Shown in pieces: positions 27,244 to 35,881 of a stretch of 64,000 nucleotides of DNA. Under the pieces are notes generated by a model. That model made no database searches. It worked only from the letters and a program-made list of their open reading frames with translations, and was not told the origin of the DNA. Position numbers and translations under genes: made by a program. Origin of the DNA: CAVYHJ01 sp963768165 [NCBI: uncultured bacterium] (GTDB lineage: Bacteria > UBP4 > UBA4092); the NCBI GenBank assembly GCA_963768165.1, contig CAVYHJ010000003.1, positions 1 to 64,000 of the forward strand, written 5' to 3'. Position 1 is the first letter of the stretch, and each line of letters begins with the position of its first letter.

Positions 27244-27579
27244 ATGACAAATATCCTAAAATCCATACCCCTCTTCATCCTCGCCGGACTCTGTGAAATA
27301 GGCGGAGGGTATCTCGTTTGGCTATGGCTTCGCGAATCCAAACATTGGTCTTATGGTCTTTTTGGTGCCGTCATCTTAATTCTTTACGGCATCATCCCAA
27401 CCTTCCAAGCCGCCAATTTTGGTAGAGTCTACGCCGCCTACGGTGGAGTTTTTATAATTTTATCTATCATCTGGGGTTGGCAAATTGATAAAGTCCAACC
27501 CGACCGTTTCGACATCATCGGTGGTCTTATTTGTTTAATTGGCGTTGCCATTATCATGTATTGGCCAAGACATATTTAA
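27244..27579 (+). CDS. YnfA/UPF0060 family membrane protein
   Basis: A 111-residue protein with four membrane helices, full family length. It has the family pattern [19 protein letters not shown] near the N-terminus and [13 protein letters not shown] with [18 protein letters not shown] later. Members resemble small multidrug-resistance transporters; their transport function is not settled. AAGGG precedes the ATG. It ends 13 bases before the adenine deaminase start, so the two are probably co-transcribed. Confidence 0.9.
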   Translation: MTNILKSIPLFILAGLCEIGGGYLVWLWLRESKHWSYGLFGAVILILYGIIPTFQAANFGRVYAAYGGVFIILSIIWGWQIDKVQPDRFDIIGGLICLIGVAIIMYWPRHI

Positions 27580-27592
27580 AAAGGAGGAAACT

Positions 27593-29317
27593 ATGAGTCT
27601 CGAAAAATTAATAGCCGTTGGTCGGGGGGAAATCCCTGCCGATTTGGTTTTAAAGAATGGAAATGTCGTCAACGTTTTATCCGGTGAAATATATAAAGCC
27701 GATGTCGCGATTTATAAAGATAAAATCGCCGGTATTGGAGAATACAAAGGCGATTCGGAAATTGATGTCACCGGTAAATATGTGGTCCCCGGTTTTATTG
27801 ATGCGCACATGCATATTGAATCGAGTATGTGCACCGTGCCGGAATTTGCCAAAGCAGTTGTCCCGCGTGGAACCACCACCGTTATCGTAGACCCGCACGA
27901 AATCGCCAACGTCATGGGCACTGCCGGAATATCTTATATTTTGAAATCCAGTAAATATAATCCTATTAGTGTTTATGTCATGCTCTCCTCTTGCGTCCCC
28001 GCGACCCATCTGGAAACCGCGGGTGCGGAACTCAAAGCAATAGATCTCTACGGTCTTTTACAGGATAAATGGGTTCTCGGTCTCGCGGAAGTCATGAATT
28101 ATCCCGGTGTCCTCGCCAAAGATGCTGACGTGCTGGATAAAATTAAAATCATCGGTGCCAAACAAATTGACGGACACGCCCCCGGACTCCGCGGAAAAGA
28201 TTTGTGCGGGTATGCCGCTGCCGGAATTAATTCCGACCACGAATGTTCCACCCTCGATGAAGCCAAAGAAAAACTTCGTCAGGGTATGTTCATTATGATG
28301 CGGGAAGGCACCGTCACCAACAATCTCAAAGACCTGTTACCCTTGGTGAACCAATACACCGTTGACCGCTGTCTCTTTTGCACCGATGACCGCACCCCGT
28401 TGGATTTGACCACCCGCGGGCATATCAATTCCATGATTCGCGATGCCATCGCTTTTGGTATTGACCCCTTGTTTGCGTTCAAAATGTCCACCATTAACTC
28501 CGCGCGCTATTTCAAACTCGACCATGTTGGTGCCATTGCCCCCGGATACGCCGCTGATATTAATATCTTGAACGATTTGAAAAATATTGACCCCAAGATG
28601 GTCTTTAAAAATGGTGTCAAAGTCGCGGAGAATGGAAAACTAATCTTCGAACAAGAAAAAGTGACCCTCTTCCCGTTGCGCGGTTCCGTCAATGTGAAAT
28701 GGCTTACTGAAGATAATTTCCATATTAAAGCCCAATCGGGACGTGCCCGCGTGATTGAAACTATTCCAGGACAAATCGTCACCAAACAATTTTATACCGA
28801 ACCCAAAGTCGAAAATGGTTTGGTCGTCACCGATACCAAACGCGATTTGCTTAAGATGGTCGTTATCGAACGTCATAACGCCTCCGGCAATATCGGTTTA
28901 GGCTTGGTCAAAGGTTTCGGATTGAAATCCGGTGCCCTCGGTTCCTCTGTTGCACATGATTCCCACAATATCATCATTGTCGGTGTAACCGATGCGGACA
29001 TCCTCGCCGCCGCCGTCCATATCGTCAAAATGCAGGGCGGAATCGTCGCTGTCAAAGACGGGAAAGTGCTTGACGATTTGCCACTCCCGATTGCCGGTCT
29101 CTTGAGTGACAAACCCTTGATGGTAGTTCGTGATAAACTCGAAGTCCTGAAAAAAATTGCCAAAGACTTGGGCTCCATCCCCGATGACCCATACATGGTT
29201 CTGTCCTTCCTCGGACTCACCGTCATCCCGGAATTGAAACTCAGCGACCTCGGTCTCGTGGACGTCAACCTCTTTAAAGTCGTTAACCTCTTCGAAACCG
29301 CCGCCTCCGCTGCCTAA
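27593..29317 (+). CDS. ade: Adenine deaminase
   Basis: A 574-residue amidohydrolase, the usual length, that converts adenine to hypoxanthine and ammonia in purine salvage. GFIDAHMHIESSM gives the first metal-ligand His pair, followed by GTTTVIVDPHEIANVMG, INSDHECSTLDEA and FCTDDRTP. The C-terminal domain contains RHNASGNIGLGLVKGFGLK and AHDSHNIIIVG. AAGGAGG is placed ideally before the ATG, 13 bases after ynfA. A 552-bp fragment of a second, slightly diverged copy lies 414 bases downstream. Confidence 0.97.
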   Translation: MSLEKLIAVGRGEIPADLVLKNGNVVNVLSGEIYKADVAIYKDKIAGIGEYKGDSEIDVTGKYVVPGFIDAHMHIESSMCTVPEFAKAVVPRGTTTVIVDPHEIANVMGTAGISYILKSSKYNPISVYVMLSSCVPATHLETAGAELKAIDLYGLLQDKWVLGLAEVMNYPGVLAKDADVLDKIKIIGAKQIDGHAPGLRGKDLCGYAAAGINSDHECSTLDEAKEKLRQGMFIMMREGTVTNNLKDLLPLVNQYTVDRCLFCTDDRTPLDLTTRGHINSMIRDAIAFGIDPLFAFKMSTINSARYFKLDHVGAIAPGYAADINILNDLKNIDPKMVFKNGVKVAENGKLIFEQEKVTLFPLRGSVNVKWLTEDNFHIKAQSGRARVIETIPGQIVTKQFYTEPKVENGLVVTDTKRDLLKMVVIERHNASGNIGLGLVKGFGLKSGALGSSVAHDSHNIIIVGVTDADILAAAVHIVKMQGGIVAVKDGKVLDDLPLPIAGLLSDKPLMVVRDKLEVLKKIAKDLGSIPDDPYMVLSFLGLTVIPELKLSDLGLVDVNLFKVVNLFETAASAA

Positions 29318-29333
29318 TCAGCTCCCCATACCT

Positions 29334-29361
29334 GTAGAGACGTAACATGTTACGTCTCTAC
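29334..29361. repeat. Perfect 28-bp palindrome after ade
   Basis: Two perfect 14-bp arms, starting GTAGAGACGTAACA, meet without a loop 16 bases after the ade stop. No T-run follows, so it looks like a dispersed palindrome rather than a classical terminator, though it could stop or stabilise the ade message. Confidence 0.75.
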
Positions 29362-29400
29362 CCTATGGATTCTCACTGGACGACTAGCGAACGAGCACTG

Positions 29401-29456
29401 GAGGAGCACTGGACAAGTAGTGGAGGAGCACTGGACAAGTAGTGGAGGAGCAGTGG
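29401..29456. repeat. 22-bp tandem repeat, 2.5 copies
   Basis: Two exact copies of a 22-bp unit starting GAGGAGCACTGGACAAG, then a partial third. Similar GAGCACTGG words also occur just before it (29383-29400). It lies in the gene-free 29318-29523 segment after ade. Confidence 0.8.
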
Positions 29457-29523
29457 AGGAAAGACGGACGTGTTCCGAACACCTCCACACCGTCTTTGGT
29501 TGAATTTCTGGAATTAGGTAGGC

Positions 29524-29731
29524 TTACTGAGATTTTAGATAGCTGGAAACAAACAAGTTACGCCCGCGTCTGTTCATCTTTTTTGCTCTTTGACTATACT
29601 CTTCCTTTTGTTCCTCGCTCAAGGCTTTCCAAGCAGACATCGCCTGTGCAAATTTCCCCCTCTGTTTCTGTTGTGGCGGAGTACGGGGATTCCGGGCTTT
29701 CGTAAACCTGCGCGAAAACTGGTTCCCCGTT
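29524..29731 (-). pseudogene. C-terminal fragment of a small HMG-box-like protein gene
   Basis: The minus strand has an open frame from the junction at 29731 to a TAA at 29524 with protein-like content: RNPRTPPQQKQRGKF, then AWKALSEEQKEEYSQRAKKM and RGRNLFVSSYLKSQ. The AWKxLSxEQKxxYxxRA pattern is like small HMG-box-shaped proteins. There is no start codon with a ribosome site, and the frame begins exactly where the ade-paralogue fragment begins, so it is a truncated remnant. Confidence 0.5.
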
Positions 29732-30283
29732 CCCGGTCAAATCGTCACCAAACAATTTTATACCGAACCCAAAGTCGAAAACGGATTGGTTGTGACCGAT
29801 ACCAAACGCGATTTGCTTAAGATGGTCGTTATCGAACGTCATAACGCCTCCGGCAATATCGGTTTAGGCTTGGTCAAAGGTTTCGGACTTAAATCCGGTG
29901 CGCTCGGTTCCTCCGTGGCGCATGATTCCCACAACATCATCATCGTCGGAGTGACTGATGCCGACATCCTTGCCGCCGCCGTTCATATCGTGAAAATGCA
30001 GGGTGGTATCGTCGCTGTCAAAGACGGGAAAGTGGTGGACGATTTGCCACTCCCCATTGCCGGTCTCTTGAGTGATAAACCCTTGATGGTAGTCCGCGAT
30101 AAATTGGAAGTCCTCAAAAAAATCGCCAAAGACCTTGGTTCCATCCCTGATGACCCGTACATGGTTCTGTCCTTCCTCGGACTCACCGTCATCCCGGAAT
30201 TGAAACTCAGCGACCTCGGTCTCGTGGACGTCAACCTCTTTAAAGTCGTTGACCTCTTTGAAAACGCCCAATCTGCCGCCTAA
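29732..30283 (+). pseudogene. 3' fragment of a second adenine deaminase gene
   Basis: This aligns without gaps to 28766-29317 of ade (offset 966) from the Pro-Gly-Gln-Ile codons to the stop. Nearly all differences are synonymous; the only clear protein changes are VLDD to VVDD, VNLFET to VDLFEN and AASAA to AQSAA. It has no start codon in context, no ribosome site and only 183 of about 574 codons, so it is a decayed or rearranged paralogue, not a gene. Confidence 0.9.
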
Positions 30284-30332
30284 CTCCAATATCCATAATC
30301 TTCCATCTCCATTTCCGTCAGTTATTCGGTAC

Positions 30333-30375
30333 GGGGTTGGACTGGAATTGTTATTTTCAATTCCACTCCAACCCC
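30333..30375. repeat. Long imperfect hairpin element, family member 2
   Basis: Arms GGGGTTGGACTGGAATTG and CAATTCCACTCCAACCCC differ from perfect pairing at one base. It shares the flanks TTCGGTA and CCAGTAG with the hairpin at 6599-6643, and three differing arm positions are changed on both sides. Confidence 0.75.
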
Positions 30376-30486
30376 AGTAGAACATTGGTTAGGTTGAGTC
30401 TACTCGAAAGAATATGTCTGACACTGTAATGAGAAGTTAGGCACCTTTTGACACGTGTAGAAAGGTGGCGGATACCAGCCAGTTGG

Positions 30487-30569
30487 AATAGTTCTACATT
30501 TGTAGAACTATTCTTGACCAATTGATTTTATTGGAGATAAAAAACCTTGTCCAAATGGAGAAGGTTTTT
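30487..30569 (+). terminator. Two consecutive hairpins, the second terminator-like
   Basis: First a perfect 11-bp stem (AATAGTTCTAC / GTAGAACTATT, 30487-30512) with a 4-base loop, then AAAAACCTT and AAGGTTTTT (30540-30569), whose A- and T-tracts would act as a terminator in either direction. The rest of the 481-bp stretch 30284-30764 holds the other repeats listed here and no gene. Confidence 0.55.
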
Positions 30570-30632
30570 GCGCAATTGCTCAAAAACTATTCTTTGCCCT
30601 ATGCCAAAGAATTAAAATCATTATCCACTATT

Positions 30633-30699
30633 GTCATTCTGAGCGAACGCTCTATCAAGCGAAGAATCCTAAGTTCTACCTGAAATAAAGTGGTTTTAT
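30633..30699. repeat. Second, diverged copy of the 27135 element (half)
   Basis: GTCATTCTGAGCG is followed by a variant arm ending GCGAAGAATCCTAAG, then GTTCTACCTGAAATAAAG, which parallels the middle of the 27135-27221 element. The right arm is missing, so this is a solo half-element. Confidence 0.65.
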
Positions 30700-30764
30700 A
30701 AAGAATGAATGAGACTTTTCACTTTTCTCTTGCATTTTATTGTTATTTTGACTAGAATCTCACC

Positions 30765-31841
30765 ATGACTCTAAAGTTCAAAATTACTTCGTTATTATTC
30801 TTTTTACTCGTTTCTATTAATTCTTCGGCAAGTTCACCTCCCGCATCAATTTCCTCTTCCTCAACAAGCGGCTCTCAGGACAAAAGGCTTGATAAAATTG
30901 AAAATGACGTAGACAATTTGAAAGATATGCGGAAAACGTATGAAGACTATTACAAAACAGCGTATGGACATTTGGAAGATATGATGCATGATATGGAATG
31001 GATATTAGGAATAGGTGTAGCTATTTTTATTGGTCTACAAATATTCGGGGTAAAGATTATAGTTGATCAATCAATAAAAGATGTACGCGTAGAGTTGACG
31101 GATAAAATTCAAGAATTAGAAAAATTAACAAGTGAACTAATGAGTAAACAAAAGGAAATTAATAAAGGTATTGAAATGGCAACACAAAAATTAGATAATT
31201 TAACAAATACTGGTATAAAAGAAATAGCATTACAAACAGCAAATGAGGTCAAAGCTGAACTAGGCGAAAAAATAGATAAATCAAAGAACGATTTAGACGA
31301 TAAAATTAAAATTGCAAAGGACGAGTTAAATAATAAAGTTATAGAAGTAAACAATTTAGCAAAAGGAGTAGGTGAAAAATATGCATCTCTTGAAACAGCT
31401 ACCGAAAACGCTAAAAAGAATATTGAGAAAATTAGCAATTCATCTACTTACAATTTAATCTGCTTAATTAACTATTTGGAATTTTTAGAAATGGCGCAAA
31501 GGGAATTTCAACGGGATGACTTTAAAGAAGCTCGCAAAACTTATTTAATCAGTCTTAGAAACTGGCAACTATGCACAAGTGATGTTAAAGATAGATTCAG
31601 CCCCTCGCATATTATGCGTAGAATAGCATATTGCATTTATTGGGATTTAAAGAAACAAAGTGAAGATAACCTAGACCAGAGATTCAAAGATGAATTATTG
31701 AAAGAAATAAAAAAGAAAGAATATGCTAATACTGATAAATATGTGGATAATGCTTACGATAAATGGAAAGATACAATACTAAAAGATTGTTGGGATGACA
31801 TAATTACTGAGTTAAAAAAACCTGCATCTGAAAAAGAGTGA
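30765..31841 (+). CDS. Membrane-anchored coiled-coil protein, unknown function
   Basis: A 358-residue protein. It starts with a signal-peptide-like segment (to about residue 23) and a Ser-rich stretch, then a coiled coil (DKRLDKIENDVDNLKDM), a membrane helix near residues 80-98 (WILGIGVAIFIGLQIFGVKI), a long heptad-patterned cytosolic coiled coil (about 105-230) and a C-terminal alpha-helical domain with FKEARKTYLISLRNWQL. The topology suggests a scaffold or sensor. No homologous family is recognised. Very AT-rich codon use contrasts with ade and suggests transfer. The ATG has no strong ribosome site. Confidence 0.65.
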   Translation: MTLKFKITSLLFFLLVSINSSASSPPASISSSSTSGSQDKRLDKIENDVDNLKDMRKTYEDYYKTAYGHLEDMMHDMEWILGIGVAIFIGLQIFGVKIIVDQSIKDVRVELTDKIQELEKLTSELMSKQKEINKGIEMATQKLDNLTNTGIKEIALQTANEVKAELGEKIDKSKNDLDDKIKIAKDELNNKVIEVNNLAKGVGEKYASLETATENAKKNIEKISNSSTYNLICLINYLEFLEMAQREFQRDDFKEARKTYLISLRNWQLCTSDVKDRFSPSHIMRRIAYCIYWDLKKQSEDNLDQRFKDELLKEIKKKEYANTDKYVDNAYDKWKDTILKDCWDDIITELKKPASEKE

Positions 31842-31925
31842 TAGTCTCTTTCTTCTACCCGACTTTAGTCGAGGGTGTCTTTATAGGACTTTAGTCCACT
31901 ATCTTATCCACCCGAAAAATAATTC

Positions 31926-32087
31926 TTACTGTCTTGGAGTCCGCAACTTCCATCCATCAATATCAAATCCACCCGTTACTTTAAAAACATACTTCGCCAA
32001 CTTTTCCAAAGCCGAGAACGCCTTAGACTCTTTCTGATTTTTCAGGCATTGTTTAATCTTTCCAATCAATACCGCATCCGAAAATGA
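31926..32087 (-). pseudogene. Possible gene remnant in a gene-free stretch
   Basis: Between 31842 and 32222 there is no complete gene. The minus strand holds a stop-bounded, protein-like stretch containing IKQCLKNQKESKAFSALEKL and KYVFKVTGGFDIDGWKL, without a start codon. The amphipathic pattern and codon use look genuinely coding, so this may be a C-terminal relic. The surrounding sequence includes repeated GACTTTAGTC words. Confidence 0.35.
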
Positions 32088-32132
32088 TTACCATTCTTCT
32101 AAATTCTATCTTGGATTTAATCCAAACCTTTT

Positions 32133-32167
32133 AAATCTGAAATCTTCAATCTAAAATCTAAAATTCC
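32133..32167. repeat. Heptamer-period tract, five units
   Basis: Five consecutive 7-bp units: AAATCTG, AAATCTT, CAATCTA, AAATCTA, AAATTCC. It lies upstream of the HAD gene in an intergenic region. Confidence 0.7.
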
Positions 32168-32222
32168 CTTCCTCTCTTGCTATTCTATAACGGACGTTTT
32201 ACTATTATAGTTTAAACCCAAT

Positions 32223-32852
32223 ATGAACAGAACAAAGCAAATTACCACTCTATTTCTGGATGTCGGCGGCGTTCTGTTAACCAATGGCTGGGATCAAGGG
32301 GCGCGCCATAAGGCAATAACTTATTTTCAGCTCGATGAAAAAGAGGTGGATGAACGGCATCATCTGACATTCGATATTTATGAGGAAGGAAAACTTACCC
32401 TCGATGACTATTTAGAGAAAATCATCTTTTATGAACCTCGTCCTTTTTCGCTCAAGGAATTCAAAGAGTTCATGTATTCCCAATCGCAACCCTATTCCGA
32501 CATGATTAATCTTGTGCGCAATTTGAAATCGCAGTATTCCCTAAAAACGTTTACGGTGAACAATGAAGGTAGAGAACTCAACGCCTATCGCATTGAAACG
32601 TTCAAGTTATATGAATTTATAGATGCGTTTGTCTCGTCCTGTTTCGTGCATTTCCGAAAACCGGATGAAGATATATTCAAGGTGGCATTAGATATTTCAC
32701 AAACCCCTCCGGAACAGGTGATATATATTGACGACCGGGGGATGTTTACAGAAGTAGCAGCGAAATTGGGAATGCACAGTATTCATCATTGTGATTTTAA
32801 TACTACTCGAGATAAGCTGGCGCAAGCAGGGTTGGTTTTACATCACGGTTAA
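32223..32852 (+). CDS. HAD-family hydrolase
   Basis: A 209-residue haloacid-dehalogenase-superfamily phosphatase. Motif I is modified at LFLDVGGVLL, where the usual second Asp (DxD) is replaced by Gly, as in some YihX/epoxide-hydrolase-like HADs. Motif II falls at FTVNNEGREL (Asn-rich rather than Thr/Ser-Asn), motif III Lys at HFRKPDEDIF and motif IV at VIYIDDRGMF. The changed motif I means phosphatase activity is uncertain. A helical cap of about 80 residues lies after motif I. The stop overlaps the convergent pilT-like gene by 4 bases. Confidence 0.85.
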   Translation: MNRTKQITTLFLDVGGVLLTNGWDQGARHKAITYFQLDEKEVDERHHLTFDIYEEGKLTLDDYLEKIIFYEPRPFSLKEFKEFMYSQSQPYSDMINLVRNLKSQYSLKTFTVNNEGRELNAYRIETFKLYEFIDAFVSSCFVHFRKPDEDIFKVALDISQTPPEQVIYIDDRGMFTEVAAKLGMHSIHHCDFNTTRDKLAQAGLVLHHG

Positions 32853-33937
32853 CGTTTATTATTGATTTCTTCCGACAGGGTAATAATTTTTTGCAATATC
32901 TGCTCAGGTTCCTGGGCATATTCCAACGCTGTTTCTTCGGTGATCAGTCCTTGCACCGTTAATCTTGCCAAATAATTATCAAAAGGATAGGCTCCTGTCT
33001 TGGCTTTTGTTTCAATCATTTGGCGGATCTTTTGTGGAGTTCCTTCCCGGATATATTTTCGGATATCATCCGACACGATGGGCAAAATTTCCACACAAGG
33101 TATTCTCCCTTTCCCATCCTTGCGCGGCAACAACGCCTGGCACACAATCCCCTTTAACGCGAGAGACAATTGCATCCTTGCATCGTCTTGTTTATCTTCC
33201 GGGAACAGACTGACCAACCGTTCTACCGTTTGAATCGAGCTAATCGTATGCAAAGTCCCAAGAACTAAATGCCCGGAGAGCGCGGCATTAAATGCGGTTT
33301 CCACAGTATCCAAGTCCCGCATTTCACCTACTAGAATAATATCCGGATTTTCCCGCAAGGCCTGTCTAAGACCCGTCGCAAAATCAGGGACATCTCTTCC
33401 GATCTCTCTTTGCAAGATTAGCGACTGGGTGGGTGTTTTACCATACACAAATTCAATCGGGTCTTCCAAGGTGACGATACATTTCTGATGCTGCGATACA
33501 ATATGCTTGATTACAGAAGCCAGTGTGGTACTTTTCCCCGTGCCTACAGGTCCCGTGACCAATACGATCCCGCGCTTATTTTCAACCAGTTTTAATATAT
33601 CTTCGGGGAGGTGTAAGGTGGAAAAATCGGGAATTTTCGAGGGTATCAATCGAAAGAAAACAAAGGGATTTCCCTGCTCAAATCCAATGTTAACCCGCAA
33701 TCTACCGGACGAGACCTGGTAAGAAACATCGAAATCTGTCTTGACTTTACCGGTAAAATATTTATCTCCCGCTACCGTTTGGATGATTTCTTTAACGTCG
33801 GAAACTTTGTTAATAGAATCCCCAAAAGGATTCAATCGGCCTTGTATTTTTTTCATCACCGGATGGCCGACTTGATAGATTACATCGGATGCGCCGTCAG
33901 CAAACGCGGATTCTAGAACCGTTTCAAGTTCTTCCAT
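32849..33937 (-). CDS. pilT: PilT/PilU-like twitching motility ATPase
   Basis: A 362-residue type IV pilus retraction ATPase of the GspE/PilT family. Walker A is GPVGTGKSTT near residue 128, followed by the Asp box (TLEDPIEF), Walker B GEMRDLDTVETA, and the His box (LVLGTLHTISSIQTV). The N-terminal PAS-like domain and length match PilT/PilU. AAAGGAG lies 6 bases before the ATG. No other pilus gene is in the window. It could power pilus retraction for motility or DNA uptake, in line with the comM gene here. Confidence 0.93.
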   Translation of the reverse strand: MEELETVLESAFADGASDVIYQVGHPVMKKIQGRLNPFGDSINKVSDVKEIIQTVAGDKYFTGKVKTDFDVSYQVSSGRLRVNIGFEQGNPFVFFRLIPSKIPDFSTLHLPEDILKLVENKRGIVLVTGPVGTGKSTTLASVIKHIVSQHQKCIVTLEDPIEFVYGKTPTQSLILQREIGRDVPDFATGLRQALRENPDIILVGEMRDLDTVETAFNAALSGHLVLGTLHTISSIQTVERLVSLFPEDKQDDARMQLSLALKGIVCQALLPRKDGKGRIPCVEILPIVSDDIRKYIREGTPQKIRQMIETKAKTGAYPFDNYLARLTVQGLITEETALEYAQEPEQILQKIITLSEEINNKR

Positions 33938-33987
33938 ACTTTTACTCCTTTTGAGACTTCATAGCTAATACTACAACAAACCACGCA

Positions 33988-34008
33988 AAGTCTAAAGTCT
34001 AAAATAAA
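33988..34008. repeat. Heptamer-period tract
   Basis: Two exact AAAGTCT units followed by AAAATAA, upstream of the pilT-like gene. Confidence 0.55.
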
Positions 34009-34069
34009 AGTAAACTAAGTTAAGTAATAATCGGAGTCGTTCTGATGTCCCTAAAATGTACAGGCTTGA

Positions 34070-34096
34070 CACCATATGGTTACAAACTATATGGTG
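34070..34096. promoter_or_regulatory. Operator-like hairpin upstream of the DUF1553 operon
   Basis: CACCATAT and ATATGGTG form a perfect 8-bp inverted repeat separated by 11 bases, in the 295-bp divergent gap between pilT and the DUF1549/DUF1553 gene. It could be a regulator site or hairpin; nothing else in the gap is recognised. Confidence 0.35.
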
Positions 34097-34232
34097 AAAA
34101 GGAGCGCTTTGTCTTTCTTTCCAACGCTAAAGTGAACGTAACATGCAGTGGAACACCGATTTATATGTTTTGATGTAACTTCAGCAAGTTCCGGCTATTA
34201 GAACGGTATATAAATTGCTTGATTAAATATGA

Positions 34233-35861
34233 ATGCAGAGTACTCTAGTAAATAAATCAAAAATGAAACAGTTGAGTTATGCATATTCCATCTCCGTGAA
34301 ACTCTTTTTTATTTTAGTAATAAGTTTAATGTTTCCCATGCAAGGGATGGGTGCAGGGACACTGATTGTCCCTCCCTTCGAAAAAGAAACAGATACAATC
34401 TCATTAAATCCCATTGATAACTATGTGAATGCAAAGCTTCACGACCATAACCTCCAACCTGCCAATCTATGCTCGGATGCGGTTTTCCTCCGGCGGGTCT
34501 ATTTGGATGTCATCGGAACGCTGCCTGAACCCAAGGTCGTTACGGAATTCTTAAGCGATCGTCGTCCCGATAAACGTGCCCTGCTTATTGATACCCTTCT
34601 CCAACGGGAGGAGTTTGCCGATTTTTGGACATTGAAATGGTGCGATTTATTACGCGTGAAAGCTGAATTTCCCATGAATCTTTGGCCTAATGCCGTACAA
34701 GCATATCATCATTGGATTTGGGAATCTATCAAAGAGAATAAACCCTACGACAGTTTTGTACATGAATTATTAACTTCCAGCGGTAGTAATTTCCGTGTAC
34801 CACAGGTCAATTTTTATCGTGCCATCCAAAGTCATGATTCTACGGCGATTGCCGGTGCCGTGTGTTTGACCTTTATGGGTTCCCGGATTGAAAAATGGCC
34901 GGAAGAACGTCGTTCTGGAATGGCGGCATTTTTTTCCAGGATTGCGTATAAGAATACCGACGAATGGAAAGAAGAAATCGTATATTCAAATCCGACTTCG
35001 ACAAGTACCGTGGATGCTGTATTTCCTGATGGAGTCAAGGTACGGATTTTACCTGACAAAGACCCGCGCCAGGTTTTTGCTGATTGGTTGATTTCTCCCA
35101 AGAACCCTTGGTTTGCCAGAAATATAGTCAACCGGATTTGGGCATGGTTGTTGGGTCGGGGAATTATCCATGAACCGGACGATATTCGAGAAGACAATCC
35201 ACCCGTAAATCCTGAATTGCTGGCTTACCTGGAAAAAGAACTGGTCAAATCCAATTATGATTTGAAACATATTTATCGCCTCATTCTTAATTCTCATACT
35301 TATCAACAATCCCCGATTGCTCAAAGTACTAATCCTGATTCGGATAGATTATTTGCGCATTATCTAGTACGCCGATTGGATGCGGAAACACTTATTGATG
35401 CATTAGATTGGATCGGGAGTACGGGAGAAAGTTACTCCAGCGCGATTCCCGAACCCTTTACCAATATTCCGGAAAGCAAACGTACCATTACTCTGGCGGA
35501 CGGTAGTATCACCAGTCAATTCCTCGAAATGTTTGGCAGACCGGCACGCGATACCGGACTGGAATCTGAACGCAATAATGATCCCACAGATGCGCAACGG
35601 TTATATCTACTTAATTCCAATGAGGTTCGGATAAAAATACAACAGAGCCCGCGGCTCCGCAAAGTATTTAATGATAACAAAATTAATAATGATAATTTAA
35701 TAAGTATGCTCTATGTAACTTTGTTATCTCGCTATCCGACGGAAAGTGAATTGGGTATTGCCGAAAAATATTTTCAAACCAACGGGATGAGCCAAACACA
35801 AGCAGCGGAAGACCTGGCATGGGCTTTAATCAATACCAAGGAATTTCTCTATCGTCATTAA
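34233..35861 (+). CDS. DUF1549/DUF1553 exported protein
   Basis: A 542-residue exported protein. After a signal peptide (hydrophobic near residues 20-40) the DUF1549 domain begins LHDHNLQPANLCSDAVFLRR, with VYLDVIGTLPEPKVVTEFL and REEFADFWTLKWCDLLRVK. DUF1553 follows with NPWFARNIVNRIWAWLLGRG, NPELLAYLEKELV, YDLKHIYRLILNSHTYQQS and a closing LAWALINTKEFLYRH. No cytochrome or LamG module is inserted, so it is shorter than many homologues. Such genes almost always precede a DUF1501 gene, as here 20 bases on. The function is unknown. An ATG at residue 11 is an alternative start. Confidence 0.92.
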   Translation: MQSTLVNKSKMKQLSYAYSISVKLFFILVISLMFPMQGMGAGTLIVPPFEKETDTISLNPIDNYVNAKLHDHNLQPANLCSDAVFLRRVYLDVIGTLPEPKVVTEFLSDRRPDKRALLIDTLLQREEFADFWTLKWCDLLRVKAEFPMNLWPNAVQAYHHWIWESIKENKPYDSFVHELLTSSGSNFRVPQVNFYRAIQSHDSTAIAGAVCLTFMGSRIEKWPEERRSGMAAFFSRIAYKNTDEWKEEIVYSNPTSTSTVDAVFPDGVKVRILPDKDPRQVFADWLISPKNPWFARNIVNRIWAWLLGRGIIHEPDDIREDNPPVNPELLAYLEKELVKSNYDLKHIYRLILNSHTYQQSPIAQSTNPDSDRLFAHYLVRRLDAETLIDALDWIGSTGESYSSAIPEPFTNIPESKRTITLADGSITSQFLEMFGRPARDTGLESERNNDPTDAQRLYLLNSNEVRIKIQQSPRLRKVFNDNKINNDNLISMLYVTLLSRYPTESELGIAEKYFQTNGMSQTQAAEDLAWALINTKEFLYRH

Positions 35862-35881
35862 AGATTTATTAGGTACATGAG

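Noticed and set aside
29442-29820. Short plus-strand open frames in the ade-fragment junction
   Set aside because: They run through tandem repeats and opposite a better minus-strand coding remnant, with mixed frames over the ade fragment.
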